64,000 bases of DNA from Cerasibacillus quisquiliarum (lineage in GTDB: Bacteria > Bacillota > Bacilli > Bacillales > Amphibacillaceae). The first letter of the stretch is position 1, and each line of letters begins with the position of its first letter. The position numbers and the translations under genes were made by a program. Where the stretch lies: assembly GCF_014202495.1 (NCBI RefSeq), contig NZ_JACHHA010000011.1:1-64000 (forward strand). The letters run 5' to 3'. Below the pieces are notes generated by a model, which saw nothing but the letters and a program-made list of their open reading frames with translations, was not told the DNA's origin and made no database searches. Of this stretch, positions 9,901-19,145 are shown in pieces.

Positions 9901-11675
9901 TCACCTAAACGAACTGTTACTGTTCCTTCTGTTCCTGATGGGACATCTTTGTTCACCCGTAACACGCCATCTTTTATCGTTCCAATAGATGCATTATCTA
10001 ATTCCCATGTAAAGACATCGGAGGTAATATAAACTTCTTCTTTTTTATAAAAAGCTTTTAAATCAAATGTATGTGTATCACCTTTATTTAAAACAAGTGA
10101 TGTATCACCAATAACTTTAATTTGGTCAATTTGATCTACGACAGATATGTTAGCATTTCCTGGTACTTTGTTAATTGTTGCGGTCACTTTTGCTTCTGTT
10201 GCATGATTAGGTGCCTTATATACACCTTTTTCATCAATTTCTCCAATAGATGTTTCCCATTTCACATCGCGATATTTTAAGTTTATAGCATGTCCGTTTT
10301 TATCAGTTGCTTTTACATTAAATGGATAAGAAGCATTTTTATACATTGTAATCTTCTTAGGTTCAACAATGGTTTTTCCAACTGTTGTGGTTTTCTTGCC
10401 TTTGTAATTAATAAAAATTCCATTCGTAATAGGACGCTCTTCATTGTCACCTGGATAGTTTTGGACAATAAGTTTGTTTGTTCCTTCTGGCTTAATATTC
10501 ATTTGAGTTGAACCGCCACCATCTAAGTTGACAGCTACGATTGCCCCTTCAGCTTTCATTGCTTTAGCAAGTGTTTCATTTGTAAATCCAGTTGCCTGTG
10601 AATAAGTAGCACTTGGTTTGTCGACTGTGTATAAGATAAGTTCATTGTTTGCTGTTAACCCTATTGCGGTTCGAGCATTTGTTGAGTCCGTTAATCCCGA
10701 GCCATACCCCATATTTTTTAATTCTTCTGATGTATAGGCATGTCCATTTTGAACTAACCAATTTTGTGAAGTAATCGCTTCTTCTATATCATTTTTAACT
10801 TGTCCATTAGCATAAACATTGAAGATCAATGATGTATCGTCATCCTCAGTTTCTTGCATAACATGTCTTAATGTATCTGCTTTATCTCCGAATGCAGCTA
10901 AGAGGAACTGGTTTTGTTTTAACTGTACTTGTGTTCCCTTTTTACTCTGTTCAACATATGTATCGCGTTCCATTTTAGCGGAAATTGTTTGACCTGGTAT
11001 AATTCCACTAAACGCCTCGGTTGCCGTCATAAGGACATACGCACCGTTGTCATACGGCACGTCAAGCGATGATTTCTGATTGATTTCACTTGTGTATAAA
11101 ATCGTTCGATTGTTAATATCATTACGGTTAAGAGTATCAAGAATTATCTCTTGATTTTCAAGCTTCAACTGACCTGTCGCATACATTTCAGCAATCATTG
11201 GCTGCTTATGACGATCAATGGCAAATGAAGGTCTTAATTTACCACCATTCGAACTAGCATGTGTGACGAGTAGTTTTCCATTTTTGATATGCACACCTAA
11301 AGGTGAACCATCAATCATATGAAATAAATCTGCATTAACTCCCGCTACAAAATGATATCCACCACGCTTTTCTTCTCGTGCCGCTTGTTGTGATAGTGTT
11401 TCTCTAGCAATCACACGATCTAGTGCTTTAGTTGTTTTCACCTCTACATCTGGATGATTTAAGTTTGCCTTTACGATATTAATATTCTGTCTTAAACCCG
11501 AATTACTATAATTAGAGGTATTGATTTCTTTATGAGTAATACCGTCTCCAAGTGTTTGTTCTTTCACCTTTTCGGTAGATGATTGAGCACTAATGGGCAG
11601 GACATTTATAACTGTGTTCAACATTAATACAACAATCATAAAGAAAGACATCACTTGTTTATTTTTATATTGCAT
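6984..11675 (-). CDS. LPXTG surface protein: phosphodiester glycosidase + metallophosphoesterase
   Basis: This is a giant cell-wall protein (about 1,563 residues). In order: a signal peptide (about 1-32); a phosphodiester glycosidase (NAGPA) domain (about 50-425) with GVNADLF and the signature NLDGGGST; two Ig-like bacterial domains (430-600); a jelly-roll carbohydrate-binding-like module (605-780); two 'DDKSGVD' Ig-like repeats (785-980); and a calcineurin-like phosphoesterase (990-1195) with DTH, GDMVDQ, GNHE and GHLH metal-binding motifs. Big_2-like repeats, a Pro/Glu linker and LPNTA plus membrane anchor follow. It probably cleaves phosphodiester-linked sugars and phosphates outside the cell, for instance in teichoic acids (inference). 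ATG 11675 is chosen over 11681 because GAGGGGAG then has normal spacing. Confidence 0.85.
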   Translation of the reverse strand: MQYKNKQVMSFFMIVVLMLNTVINVLPISAQSSTEKVKEQTLGDGITHKEINTSNYSNSGLRQNINIVKANLNHPDVEVKTTKALDRVIARETLSQQAAREEKRGGYHFVAGVNADLFHMIDGSPLGVHIKNGKLLVTHASSNGGKLRPSFAIDRHKQPMIAEMYATGQLKLENQEIILDTLNRNDINNRTILYTSEINQKSSLDVPYDNGAYVLMTATEAFSGIIPGQTISAKMERDTYVEQSKKGTQVQLKQNQFLLAAFGDKADTLRHVMQETEDDDTSLIFNVYANGQVKNDIEEAITSQNWLVQNGHAYTSEELKNMGYGSGLTDSTNARTAIGLTANNELILYTVDKPSATYSQATGFTNETLAKAMKAEGAIVAVNLDGGGSTQMNIKPEGTNKLIVQNYPGDNEERPITNGIFINYKGKKTTTVGKTIVEPKKITMYKNASYPFNVKATDKNGHAINLKYRDVKWETSIGEIDEKGVYKAPNHATEAKVTATINKVPGNANISVVDQIDQIKVIGDTSLVLNKGDTHTFDLKAFYKKEEVYITSDVFTWELDNASIGTIKDGVLRVNKDVPSGTEGTVTVRLGDLKEEISISVGIANKMIQDMENFNLGDEPFEGSRNFVRTYHYTVSDEVVKNGQHSLKLDYHYGGWVTGNGAMYANMYPYGQPAPDHVIADVLPKKLGMWVYSDGSPVPWVRAVVKDGNGQNKTLNLTSGKQAWNGWRFLEVDIPEDYVTPINLYQIYLVELDKKIQGDSNAKGTVYIDDIQWIYNNDLDVKGPEISLINPKSSLVLADHFTFDAVIRDDKSGVDLETIQLMVNDKEVKPQISVQDDESVKVTAEFTHLAEEDYHVVLTAKDKQGNEAVPYLDEIFTIDLSPDEKAPEISQVTPTATAVEKTPIPRVTFKLSDDKTGVDSESVQVLVDEEKLETFYDEKTGWGYAISHELKDGKHVAVIQAQDNAGNSMEPYEVTFEVKAVKQPKDPNNFNISFVTDTHLSGFGKHFMNRLNQDDSELVIHLGDMVDQGKTEEFEKTLTEEFSKVTRKDYLAVAGNHEAFQGDLSPYYDYFGSATYHLEYGNTLVVVLNSSLGQSISHSDSTQFDYLQKVLDNHSKQNVIVATHVTPRDKWGTGHEMEQADVEMLEGILGDYKKNNPEKNIHVMTGHLHVAEKWEKDGVLYTINGEGALKKYVPNENGNLLGTSVLQIRDQETTWKFVPYLTDMYIHDDTFQVNEKTLDIAKGASRQLDVYGDFRELRANYFVSLMQLNKDGLLDLRFISSNPDVIEIGEHNEIIAKQIGEAEVYAVIGESLYLDDETYDKRSEPITVRVVDPESVDIYKLDVSPLQDTVNVGDEIIINATATDYYGNKFAIDASLLYYKPNPFVTIKDGKLIANKEGEATVEFSYQDIEDSFKVTVLKEEEAPPVDPGEEPGDDDKEQPEKPENEEPGDSNEEKPGKERPGKEKPTHPNDGGNKDEQDGNNKPGISISDKQDNNGQSEKRQGKDKSSQHKAGSKNKEMNEDNQQGHKKLPNTATSIYHWVFVGVMMTILGLALLMYRKRKYN

Positions 11676-12021
11676 CTCCATTCTCCCCTCATAATATGAA
11701 TCTAACCATATTCATTATAATTATGATTTGTTAAACGTATATGAAGTTAAGATAAGTATTATGTAAATGTTTCATATTTTTTTATATTAAATGGGGCTTT
11801 CTACTCTGCACAATAAAAATAGATTAGCAGACACAATTGCTCACGAGCGCCGTATCCCATGCTCTGTTAGTCCATTCGATGATGAGCTATTACAAATGGT
11901 TAAAATAGATTTGGAGCTGAAAGAGATTGATGAAAATGAAAGTGTGAGAATTGTTTGAGGTGCCATTTGGAAATTATAAATTTTAAATCCCCTGTCTCAC
12001 ATGAGAAGACAGGGGATTTTA
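11676..12021. other. intergenic region between the two surface phosphoesterases
   Basis: It contains the promoter region of the gene ending at 11675, a short remnant reading frame at 11791-11958, and the terminator of the downstream-placed gene at 11985-12022. I see nothing else. Confidence 0.5.
11791..11958 (+). pseudogene. 55-codon remnant of an unidentified gene
   Basis: A rightward frame reading MGLSTLHNKNRLADTIAHER through to VRIV then stop. It has protein-like composition (amphipathic, charged C-terminus) but no ribosome binding site, the ATG being preceded only by a T/A run. It looks like the C-terminal end of a gene displaced when the surface-protein block formed. I do not recognise the family. 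Confidence 0.3.
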
Positions 12022-12022
12022 T
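11985..12022 (-). terminator. terminator of the purple acid phosphatase-like gene
   Basis: The stem AAATCCCCTGTC and GACAGGGGATTT lies directly after the stop codon. It is a near copy of the terminator at 6944-6984. Confidence 0.9.
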
Positions 12023-15000
12023 TAATTATATTTTCGCTTGCGATACATCAGAAGTGCTAAACCTAAGATAGTCATCATAACACCGACGAAAACCCAATGA
12101 TATATCGATGTTGCCGTGTTTGGTAATTTTTTATGACCGGAATTTTCATTGGAGTCAGCAGATGGATTATTTGTCTTAGCTGCATTATTTTCTGCCGTTT
12201 TATCCGTGTTCTTAGGTGATGTGACTGTTTTATTGCCAGTATCTTTTGTATCACCTTTGTTATCTTCTTTGTCACTCGGTACTTCTGTGTTGTCTTTATC
12301 TGACGGTGTTTCGTCTTTGTGATCTGGTGTTTCTTCCTCGTTGTTATTGTCACCCGGTGTTTCACCTTCGTCGGGTGTTTCTACTGGACCACCTGGCTTT
12401 TCTTCTTCATCAGGGGTTTCTTCAGGTACTTCTTTTGTCATTGTGAATGAATCAACGAGCTCATCATGAATGGTATAGGCTTCGATTTTCAATTCATTAC
12501 CATCGACTAAGATAGACGTAAAGACTTGCTCTTCCTTTGCATGGAGGACCTTTACGTAGTCTGTTTCTTGTCCCGGATAAAATTTCGGTCCAGCAGAGCC
12601 ACCGATTAAATATTGCGTTCCTTCTCCATCAGGTTGTGGTTCCCCATTTTTAATCAAATGTGAACGCATATAGGCATGGTCGTGACCCGTAAGGACTAAA
12701 TCTACGCCCAACTCTTCTAATAGTGGTGCGAAAGTTTCAGCCGTAGCATCTTGTCCTCTTTTTGGATTACTTTTATAAGGCGAACGGTGAAACGTAACGA
12801 TTGTCCAAAGTTTATCCGTGTTTTCAACTTCTTGGCGAATCCACTCTTGTTGTTCTCTCATATCTTGAACACCAAATTCGGAATTTAACATAATGAAATG
12901 AGCATTTCCGTAATCAAATGAGTAAACGAAATTCTCTTTCCCTTCTGGCCCATTTTGTGGATAAGGGAATAAATGCTTATATGTGTTTGCACCTTTTCCA
13001 TATACATCATGATTACCGAGAACAGACATAAATGGAATGTTTTCATTTAATCCTTTTGATGCGTTTAAAAATAAATTCCACTGGCTTAGCTTATTTCCTT
13101 CTTCAACAATATCCCCCGCATGAACAGTGAATGCCGTATCAGGGTATTTTTCTAAACCGAGCTTATATAACTGAGTCCATAAAGCAAATCCAGCTTCATC
13201 ATATGCTTGTGTATCAGCAACGAACATAAAGCGGAATGGATCATCTTCTGAAGATGCTGTTGTAAATGTATTAACATTACTCCAGCCCGAATCGGTTCCA
13301 TCTCCGACACGATACTGATATGTCGTTCCAGGTTGTAATCCGCTCGCCTCGACGTGATGAATATTCATTTCACCTTCTGGATCAGAGAAAAGTACTTTTT
13401 TTCCAGTAAATTGTTCGACTGCTTCACTTTGAAAACCATCCCCATCTGTCGCTGGAACGACTTCAACCACACTATCTTGGACGGCAGTATTTGTTTTCCA
13501 CGTAAAATGTTGTGTCGTTTGTGGATCATTTTTCCATGTGAGTGTTACATGTTCAGGTGTTTCTGTACCAAGCTGTGGTAAAATCGTTAAATCAAGCACT
13601 TGGCTAACGAGTTCACCTTTAGTCGCTTGCATCCGAAGCGGAATACGTGACAATGTCAGTAAGTCTGTTTTCACTTCACCATTTTTATCTGTTTTGTCAA
13701 AGACTGTGCTCCAATCTATTTCTTCAACATCATCTTTTGGCACATGGTAATAACGTTGTTCACCGTTTGGCATGAAAATACGATAGTAATCAAATCCAGC
13801 ATACGGCACTTTAGCTACCGGTATATATGTCCCTACTTCAACCGCTTCATAAGGTTCTCCAGCAACGCCACTTCCACCTTTATAAATATGAGTTGGCTTT
13901 GTAACTTTAATTAATTTTTTATTGTCTAATACATTGATTGTTGCCCCTTCGACTGGTTCACCGTAACGGTCTGTCACCTTAATCATACTTGGTGTATTTA
14001 CTGATTTCCCTTCGACATCAATTGTTAAAGGTTGGGCAATTTTTGCCTGGTAAGGTGCGACGAAAAACGGAATTGTTCCCATTTTATTATCTGTATAATG
14101 GTGGTATCCATCTTTCATCTCAATAGCTAGTTCACCTGATGCATCTAATCCTAATCGGAAAGTAAGTGTTGCAAATACTTCTGAATCAGTGAGGTTAGCT
14201 TTTTCCAATTGACTCCAATTGAACGAAATATCACCTGTTTCTTCATTAACGACTTGCTCAACGTTTGCTTCATTAAAAGCAGACGGAATATTAGCTTTTC
14301 CATCGACAAGTTTTAAAAGCTGTGGATCATAATGAAGTTTAAGTTCGGTTTTAGTTAAAGCTTTTGGTTCATTGATTTTAATTTTCACATCAAAAGTCGA
14401 ACCTGCATATGCTTCTTCTGGACCATCCCAAACAACTTCTGGTCCTCCTGTTGAGACGTAAAATTGCCATGTTTCAAACGTATGGTTTCCTGCTTTATCA
14501 AATACTTCAATCCAAGCCCTATGTAGCCCTTCAGCAAGTGGTTTTTCTGGTGTATAAGATACGACTCCTGTCTTCGCATCATAAGCAGGTGTGACAGATT
14601 GATCATCTATTTTCATATAAATACGAGTCGGATCAATACCAGACCCTGCTTTTTCATCCATCGCAACAGCACGTATTTCTGGAACATTCGAGTAAGCTAT
14701 TTCATCTTTACCTGGTTTAAAATCTGATAAAACTGGATTTGTGACATCCTCATCAATCGAGTCCGTATAAACGGCACGAATATTGTCTATGTAAATCGTT
14801 CCTTTTGTCTTGGCATTATCTTTTGTAGCCATGTAGCGTACGGCTTGACTTCCCATTGTAAATGGCGCTTCCCAATGCTCAGGGATTTCTGCTTCAACAT
14901 ATTTCCAACCTTTCCAAGTGACACCATTTGGGTTATCAGATGTGTAGTCAATATTAAAGCTCGTCCCATTCGCATCATATAATTGTTGTCTAAGCCATTG

Positions 15001-15669
15001 TTTATGACCATCACCATAAACCCACATACCCATTTTCTTCGGTTTTCCTGGAATAACAATTTCTTCACCTCGTGACGCATAGACGCCCGATACACCTTGT
15101 GTGCGAATAAAATCATAATCCATGCGCAGTGCATGCTTTCCAAATCGAGCTACTTCATCTGTTACTGAAACATCAACAGAATGATAGCGGGCACCACTTG
15201 CTGTCCAACTTCCTATTCCATTTTCAAAATCCTCAAGAACGATATAAGGTTTGTCCACTTCTTTAGTTGAACTTATGTTTTCCTTCGTTTGTTTTTCTGT
15301 TGTAGGTTTTGTTTCATTTGCCGTAACAGTCTTTTCTTCAGGCTGTTCTTCATTTGTTGTTACTTGTTTTTGTTCGACGGTTGGAACTGTTTCTTCTTGA
15401 GCCGTCTTTTGTTCATCTTTCTTACCCGGTTCTGTTTCTATAAGATTAGTAGACGGTTCAGCAGATTCACTCTGTAATGCTTTACTAGATTCTGCTCCTC
15501 CTGTTTCTGTTTCTTGCTCAATGGTCATTTCTGTTTCGGTATTTCCAGTGTCTACTCCTTCAGCAAAAGCCATATAAGTCGGGTGTGGTAACACTGTTGT
15601 GAATAACAATAACCCTAATAACATGAATATAAATGCTTTTCTCCTCAAAAGTATTCCCCATTTCTTCAT
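12022..15669 (-). CDS. LPXTG surface purple acid phosphatase-like protein
   Basis: A 1,215-residue wall-anchored enzyme: signal peptide (1-37); a Thr/Glu-rich stalk (40-140); a carbohydrate-binding-like module (145-300) homologous to that of the neighbour at 6984; an Ig-like repeat (305-405); a cohesin-like domain (410-540); a variable beta region; the fibronectin-like N-domain of purple acid phosphatases (700-805); and a metallophosphoesterase (812-1060). The last carries DTQ (D819), GDIVEE, GNHD (886-888), H961 and GHDH (995-998). A stalk, LPNTA and membrane anchor follow. It should release phosphate from organic esters outside the cell. The ribosome binding site before ATG 15669 is weak. 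The last ~110 codon-bases match the neighbour almost exactly. Confidence 0.85.
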   Translation of the reverse strand: MKKWGILLRRKAFIFMLLGLLLFTTVLPHPTYMAFAEGVDTGNTETEMTIEQETETGGAESSKALQSESAEPSTNLIETEPGKKDEQKTAQEETVPTVEQKQVTTNEEQPEEKTVTANETKPTTEKQTKENISSTKEVDKPYIVLEDFENGIGSWTASGARYHSVDVSVTDEVARFGKHALRMDYDFIRTQGVSGVYASRGEEIVIPGKPKKMGMWVYGDGHKQWLRQQLYDANGTSFNIDYTSDNPNGVTWKGWKYVEAEIPEHWEAPFTMGSQAVRYMATKDNAKTKGTIYIDNIRAVYTDSIDEDVTNPVLSDFKPGKDEIAYSNVPEIRAVAMDEKAGSGIDPTRIYMKIDDQSVTPAYDAKTGVVSYTPEKPLAEGLHRAWIEVFDKAGNHTFETWQFYVSTGGPEVVWDGPEEAYAGSTFDVKIKINEPKALTKTELKLHYDPQLLKLVDGKANIPSAFNEANVEQVVNEETGDISFNWSQLEKANLTDSEVFATLTFRLGLDASGELAIEMKDGYHHYTDNKMGTIPFFVAPYQAKIAQPLTIDVEGKSVNTPSMIKVTDRYGEPVEGATINVLDNKKLIKVTKPTHIYKGGSGVAGEPYEAVEVGTYIPVAKVPYAGFDYYRIFMPNGEQRYYHVPKDDVEEIDWSTVFDKTDKNGEVKTDLLTLSRIPLRMQATKGELVSQVLDLTILPQLGTETPEHVTLTWKNDPQTTQHFTWKTNTAVQDSVVEVVPATDGDGFQSEAVEQFTGKKVLFSDPEGEMNIHHVEASGLQPGTTYQYRVGDGTDSGWSNVNTFTTASSEDDPFRFMFVADTQAYDEAGFALWTQLYKLGLEKYPDTAFTVHAGDIVEEGNKLSQWNLFLNASKGLNENIPFMSVLGNHDVYGKGANTYKHLFPYPQNGPEGKENFVYSFDYGNAHFIMLNSEFGVQDMREQQEWIRQEVENTDKLWTIVTFHRSPYKSNPKRGQDATAETFAPLLEELGVDLVLTGHDHAYMRSHLIKNGEPQPDGEGTQYLIGGSAGPKFYPGQETDYVKVLHAKEEQVFTSILVDGNELKIEAYTIHDELVDSFTMTKEVPEETPDEEEKPGGPVETPDEGETPGDNNNEEETPDHKDETPSDKDNTEVPSDKEDNKGDTKDTGNKTVTSPKNTDKTAENNAAKTNNPSADSNENSGHKKLPNTATSIYHWVFVGVMMTILGLALLMYRKRKYN

Positions 15670-15798
15670 TAATTTACTTGATATAAAAACTATAGCACCC
15701 GTTTATTAAGTCATTGTTAAGATAATATAAATTTAATTTAATAAAAGTCTATTCGTAACTACGGGATGCATTTTTTCTTGTCAATAGAAACAGTAGAT

Positions 15799-17097
15799 TT
15801 AAAAAAACGTATAGAGTAAAACAACGAAGAACAAAACAATTGTAGGAATCACCACGCTAATCATGAAGATTGGTTTGTATGCTTTTTGATGTGTTTCACG
15901 ACAAACACCTTGTACTGTTGTGACGATGTATCCATTATGTGGTAAGGAGTCCAAGCCACCAGAAGCAAATGCTGAAATACGGTGCATCGCTCCCGGATCT
16001 AATCCTTGTGCTAGGTATATGGGCGCTAATATAGGAAGCGCAATTCCTAACCTTCCTGCAGCTGAACCTGTTATACCCGCAATCAAAGTTACAGCAATAG
16101 CTAAACCGACATATTCTAATCCAGGCATATTTGTTAATTTATCAACGATAGTAGAAAACGCCGGTACTTGAGAAGCAACCGCGCCAAATCCGACAACTCC
16201 ACACGTATTCGCTATAGCAACAAGAGCGTTTTCGGTTCCTTTTGTTAAAATGGTCATATGTGTTTTCGTATATGGAAACATTAATATCCATGCCATCAAG
16301 GCACCTATGACTAGAGCGACTAGAACGGCTTCTTCGGTAACAATATATTTTGATAAAATATTGACGACTGAAACGACAATGATGAGTGGAATTAGTGAAA
16401 TGAGTATATGTGGCAATTTTTCATTTGTCGAGTGTTTGAATGTTGTATCCTTATATGGTAATTGAAACGTTTCGCCATTTTTTACTGCTTTCCCTACCAT
16501 CTTTTGTAGAGCAAAGCCACCTGCAATCATAATAATAAAAGCGCCAAGAAAACCAATCCACCCGCCCGCCATTGGTGTAGTCCCGAAATGTTGTGTTGGA
16601 ATGATATTTTGTATTTCAGGTGATCCAGGCGATGTCATTGTAAACGAAATCGAGCCAAAAACTAATGCTGCCGGAATGAAACGATGTGGTAAATTAGCAT
16701 GTCTAAATAAAGAAACCGCGATTGGATAGACACAAAACGCAACAATATAGACACTCACGCCACCATAGGTCATGATTGCACTCGCACCAACTACTGCTAG
16801 GACAGCCCCTTTAGAGCCGACTTTTTCTTGAAACCAAAAGGCAATCGATTGAGCCGCTCGAGTGTCCTCCATGACTTTACCGAATATAGCACCAGCTAAA
16901 AAAATGAGAAACCATGATTTAAAAAAATTCGTAAATCCCTCCATATAATATTCCGTTAAAGCCTCAATGATATTTAATCCCCCGGTCAAAGCTAAAATAA
17001 GTGAACAAAAGACTGCAGAAATAATAATGTTAATACCACGCATCGTAAAGTAAATGAGTAATGCCAAGCTACCAATCAAGCCAATAATACTCAACAT
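15799..17097 (-). CDS. GntP-family permease
   Basis: A 432-residue polytopic membrane protein with the GntP (gluconate:H+ symporter) pattern: a glycine-rich early FLAGAIFGKVMEDTRAA, then YGGVSVYIVAFCVYPIA, TMTSPGSPEIQNIIP and a late LDSLPHNGYIVT. About 12 hydrophobic segments are visible, the normal family length. The transported organic acid cannot be told from sequence; family members carry gluconate, beta-hydroxybutyrate, citrate and others. No catabolic kinase lies next to it. It stands alone, with a 52-bp repeat array in its upstream region. Confidence 0.85.
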   Translation of the reverse strand: MLSIIGLIGSLALLIYFTMRGINIIISAVFCSLILALTGGLNIIEALTEYYMEGFTNFFKSWFLIFLAGAIFGKVMEDTRAAQSIAFWFQEKVGSKGAVLAVVGASAIMTYGGVSVYIVAFCVYPIAVSLFRHANLPHRFIPAALVFGSISFTMTSPGSPEIQNIIPTQHFGTTPMAGGWIGFLGAFIIMIAGGFALQKMVGKAVKNGETFQLPYKDTTFKHSTNEKLPHILISLIPLIIVVSVVNILSKYIVTEEAVLVALVIGALMAWILMFPYTKTHMTILTKGTENALVAIANTCGVVGFGAVASQVPAFSTIVDKLTNMPGLEYVGLAIAVTLIAGITGSAAGRLGIALPILAPIYLAQGLDPGAMHRISAFASGGLDSLPHNGYIVTTVQGVCRETHQKAYKPIFMISVVIPTIVLFFVVLLYTFF

Positions 17098-17781
17098 TTT
17101 AATACATCCCCTTTGCTAGCTTTAAATTCTGATTGGTTGTCTGTCGTGTTGCATAAACAAATCCATGCGGAGTAGAGCTCTACACTCCTCACGAAATAGT
17201 GAATTTATCGTTATCCGTACGGAGTACAGCCCAATACTCCACACAGAACTTCATGTATTTCAATATCCATGGAGAGTAGAGTTCTACACTCCGATGAACC
17301 CTTTAGAAAATTGAAAACTGTGTGGCGTGTAGTCTTCATAAAACTATGTATCTTTGTCCAATCTTATTCATGAGCTGAGCCTTGAAGATACAAATCTTTC
17401 GTTTAGCTTTGAAAGGTTTTAGTGGTTTATGAATGAGGTAATTCTTGTTTTAATGGTTGATTAGCAACGAAGACAGGGGATTTTTTAGTATTTTCTGTGG
17501 TGTGCTAGATCAATTTTCTATAAAAATAGTGTGATTTGTTTCTGTCACACAAAAGATATAGCCTTATAAGTTTTTTTATATTTTTACAATGATGTAAGTG
17601 GAAATAATAGAAAGAAAATAAGATGAAGTTCCTGTAAGAGAAAGCAAATTGCTAATCCGGTTGAAAAAGCGATTGTTTCGATTACAAAAAGAACCTCATC
17701 CATTTTAGGTAAAATATAGGAAAATGAAGACAAGTAAATGATTGTTTCTATCGATTAATGGATATATCAAAAAAATTTTAC
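17098..17781. other. intergenic region with 52-bp repeats
   Basis: This 680-bp gap lies between the degV stop and the GntP start. It holds three repeat units at 17166-17321. The rest is A+T-rich and carries a lone half terminator (GAAGACAGGGGATT near 17469) without its partner arm. No gene is apparent. Confidence 0.6.
17166..17321. repeat. 52-bp repeat array A (3 units)
   Basis: Units start at 17166, 17218 and 17270, exactly 52 bp apart. Each begins with a palindromic core (GGAGTAGAGCTCTACACTCC; GGAGTA...TACTCC; GAGTAGA...TCTACACTC) followed by a 25-30-bp A+T-rich spacer that differs between units. Same family as the arrays at 22125, 39017 and 55590. Confidence 0.85.
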
Positions 17782-18633
17782 CTATTCTGTCATAAACAAT
17801 ACACCGAGCGTATTTGGTCCACAATGAGATGAAATTGTACATCCAGCTCGCGTGACGAAAATTTCATCAAAGTCTACTAATTCTTGGATGGTTTCTTTAA
17901 CAACATCAATGTTTTCTTGGGATGTACCAGAGTGAGTAATAAAAACACGGTCTTTTTTAATATTGTCGTGACTTGTTAGTTGATCTTTCGTATAGCGTTT
18001 GAATGCTTTTGTAAGAGAACCGCGATATTTTCTGCCTACGTCCATTTTTCCACTCGTATTATCGACTTCAATACAAGGTTTTATTTTTAGTAGGCTCGCA
18101 CTAAAGGCTTGGAGTGCAGAACAACGGCCTCCTTCATATAAATAGGTGAGCGTATCAATGACAAAGCTGGCATGTACTTTTGATTTTAATGCATCTACTT
18201 CTTCATAAATTTGCGATGCAGGTAAGCCTTTCTTTATTCGTTCTCCAGCCTCGATAACGAGATGTCCCATACCTGTAGAAAGATTTCCCGAATCTATGAC
18301 ATAGACATTCCCCAATTCCTCACTTGCTAGTTTCGCATTTTGATGTGAAGAAGAAATGCCGGAACCTAGGCTAATATGAACGACTTCATGCCCCTCGTCC
18401 GTCCATTGACGAAAGTAATCAATGTATTCTTGGGGGTTTGGCGCAGATGTTTTCGGTAATATACGGTCTTTTTCAAAAGTTGCATAAATCTCATCTGGTG
18501 TAATATCAACCCCATCTTGATAAATGTTATCGCCTAAGTTTATACGAAGAGGCTGGAGATGAACATCGTAACGTTCTAATAAAGCGGTGCTTAAATCACA
18601 AGTACTGTCAGCACTGAGAATAATTTTTGACAT
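17782..18633 (-). CDS. DegV family fatty-acid-binding protein
   Basis: The 283-residue protein has the two-domain DegV fold: the opening SADSTCDLS loop, the FEKDRILPKTSAPNPQEY segment that contacts the acyl chain, and HISLGSGISSSHQNA. The late basic patch and the CTISSHCGPNTLG end are also typical. Relatives (FakB) present fatty acids to the kinase FakA for incorporation into phospholipid. No fakA is in the window, so which lipid it carries is unknown. The start is an ATG with a GAGAGAGG site. It is probably monocistronic. Confidence 0.9.
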   Translation of the reverse strand: MSKIILSADSTCDLSTALLERYDVHLQPLRINLGDNIYQDGVDITPDEIYATFEKDRILPKTSAPNPQEYIDYFRQWTDEGHEVVHISLGSGISSSHQNAKLASEELGNVYVIDSGNLSTGMGHLVIEAGERIKKGLPASQIYEEVDALKSKVHASFVIDTLTYLYEGGRCSALQAFSASLLKIKPCIEVDNTSGKMDVGRKYRGSLTKAFKRYTKDQLTSHDNIKKDRVFITHSGTSQENIDVVKETIQELVDFDEIFVTRAGCTISSHCGPNTLGVLFMTE

Positions 18634-18791
18634 ATGTATTCAACCTCTCTCATTTCAGTAGCTATAATGACCTATTATAGTTATTTTATCAAGATTGAAC
18701 ATAAACATCCATATATTTGATACTTTGTTCATATGATATTGCATAATTTTACTAGAATAATATATCTTATACATACTTTTCGAATATGAAA

Positions 18792-19145
18792 TTATGTAAG
18801 ATTTTGTTGTTCATCTTTTGTAAATACGCGTGAGCGTGTAATAAATCGCTTACCTTCCACTCCTTCCAAAGAGAACATGCCCCCACGCCCATCAACGACA
18901 TCAATAATTAATTGCGTATGCTTCCAATATTCATATTGATCTTTCGCCATGTAAAACGGTGTGTCTCCTATTTTTCCTAATAAAACATCTGAATCTCCAA
19001 CGCGAAATTCATCACGTGGATAACACATCGGTGAGCTTCCATCACAGCAACCACCAGATTGATGAAACATTAATAGACCATGCTTTTCTTTTAAGAAATC
19101 GATTAATTTTAACGCCTTTTCCGTGGCAACAACGCGTTTTACCAT
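18792..19145 (-). CDS. DUF779 protein, aldehyde dehydrogenase partner
   Basis: The 117-residue protein has the DUF779 hallmarks: HQSGGCCDGSSPMCYP near residue 30 (paired cysteines) and a YEYWKHTQLIIDVVDGRGGMFSLE core. Genes of this family are routinely found beside acetaldehyde-type aldehyde dehydrogenases; the biochemical role is unknown. Here it lies downstream of such a gene on the same strand, but 335 bp away, so it may have its own promoter. The ATG has AAAGGATG in front. A cre-like sequence lies about 90 bp upstream. Confidence 0.85.
   Translation of the reverse strand: MVKRVVATEKALKLIDFLKEKHGLLMFHQSGGCCDGSSPMCYPRDEFRVGDSDVLLGKIGDTPFYMAKDQYEYWKHTQLIIDVVDGRGGMFSLEGVEGKRFITRSRVFTKDEQQNLT

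Noticed and set aside
17466..17490. A third copy of the surface-protein terminator (GAAGACAGGGGATT)
   Set aside because: Only one arm is present, so no hairpin forms. It may be a remnant or chance.
17590..17715. Long-range pairing GATGAAGTTC/GAACCTCATC downstream of degV
   Set aside because: One mismatch and a loop of about 60 bp make the pairing weak; no sign of a transcript.
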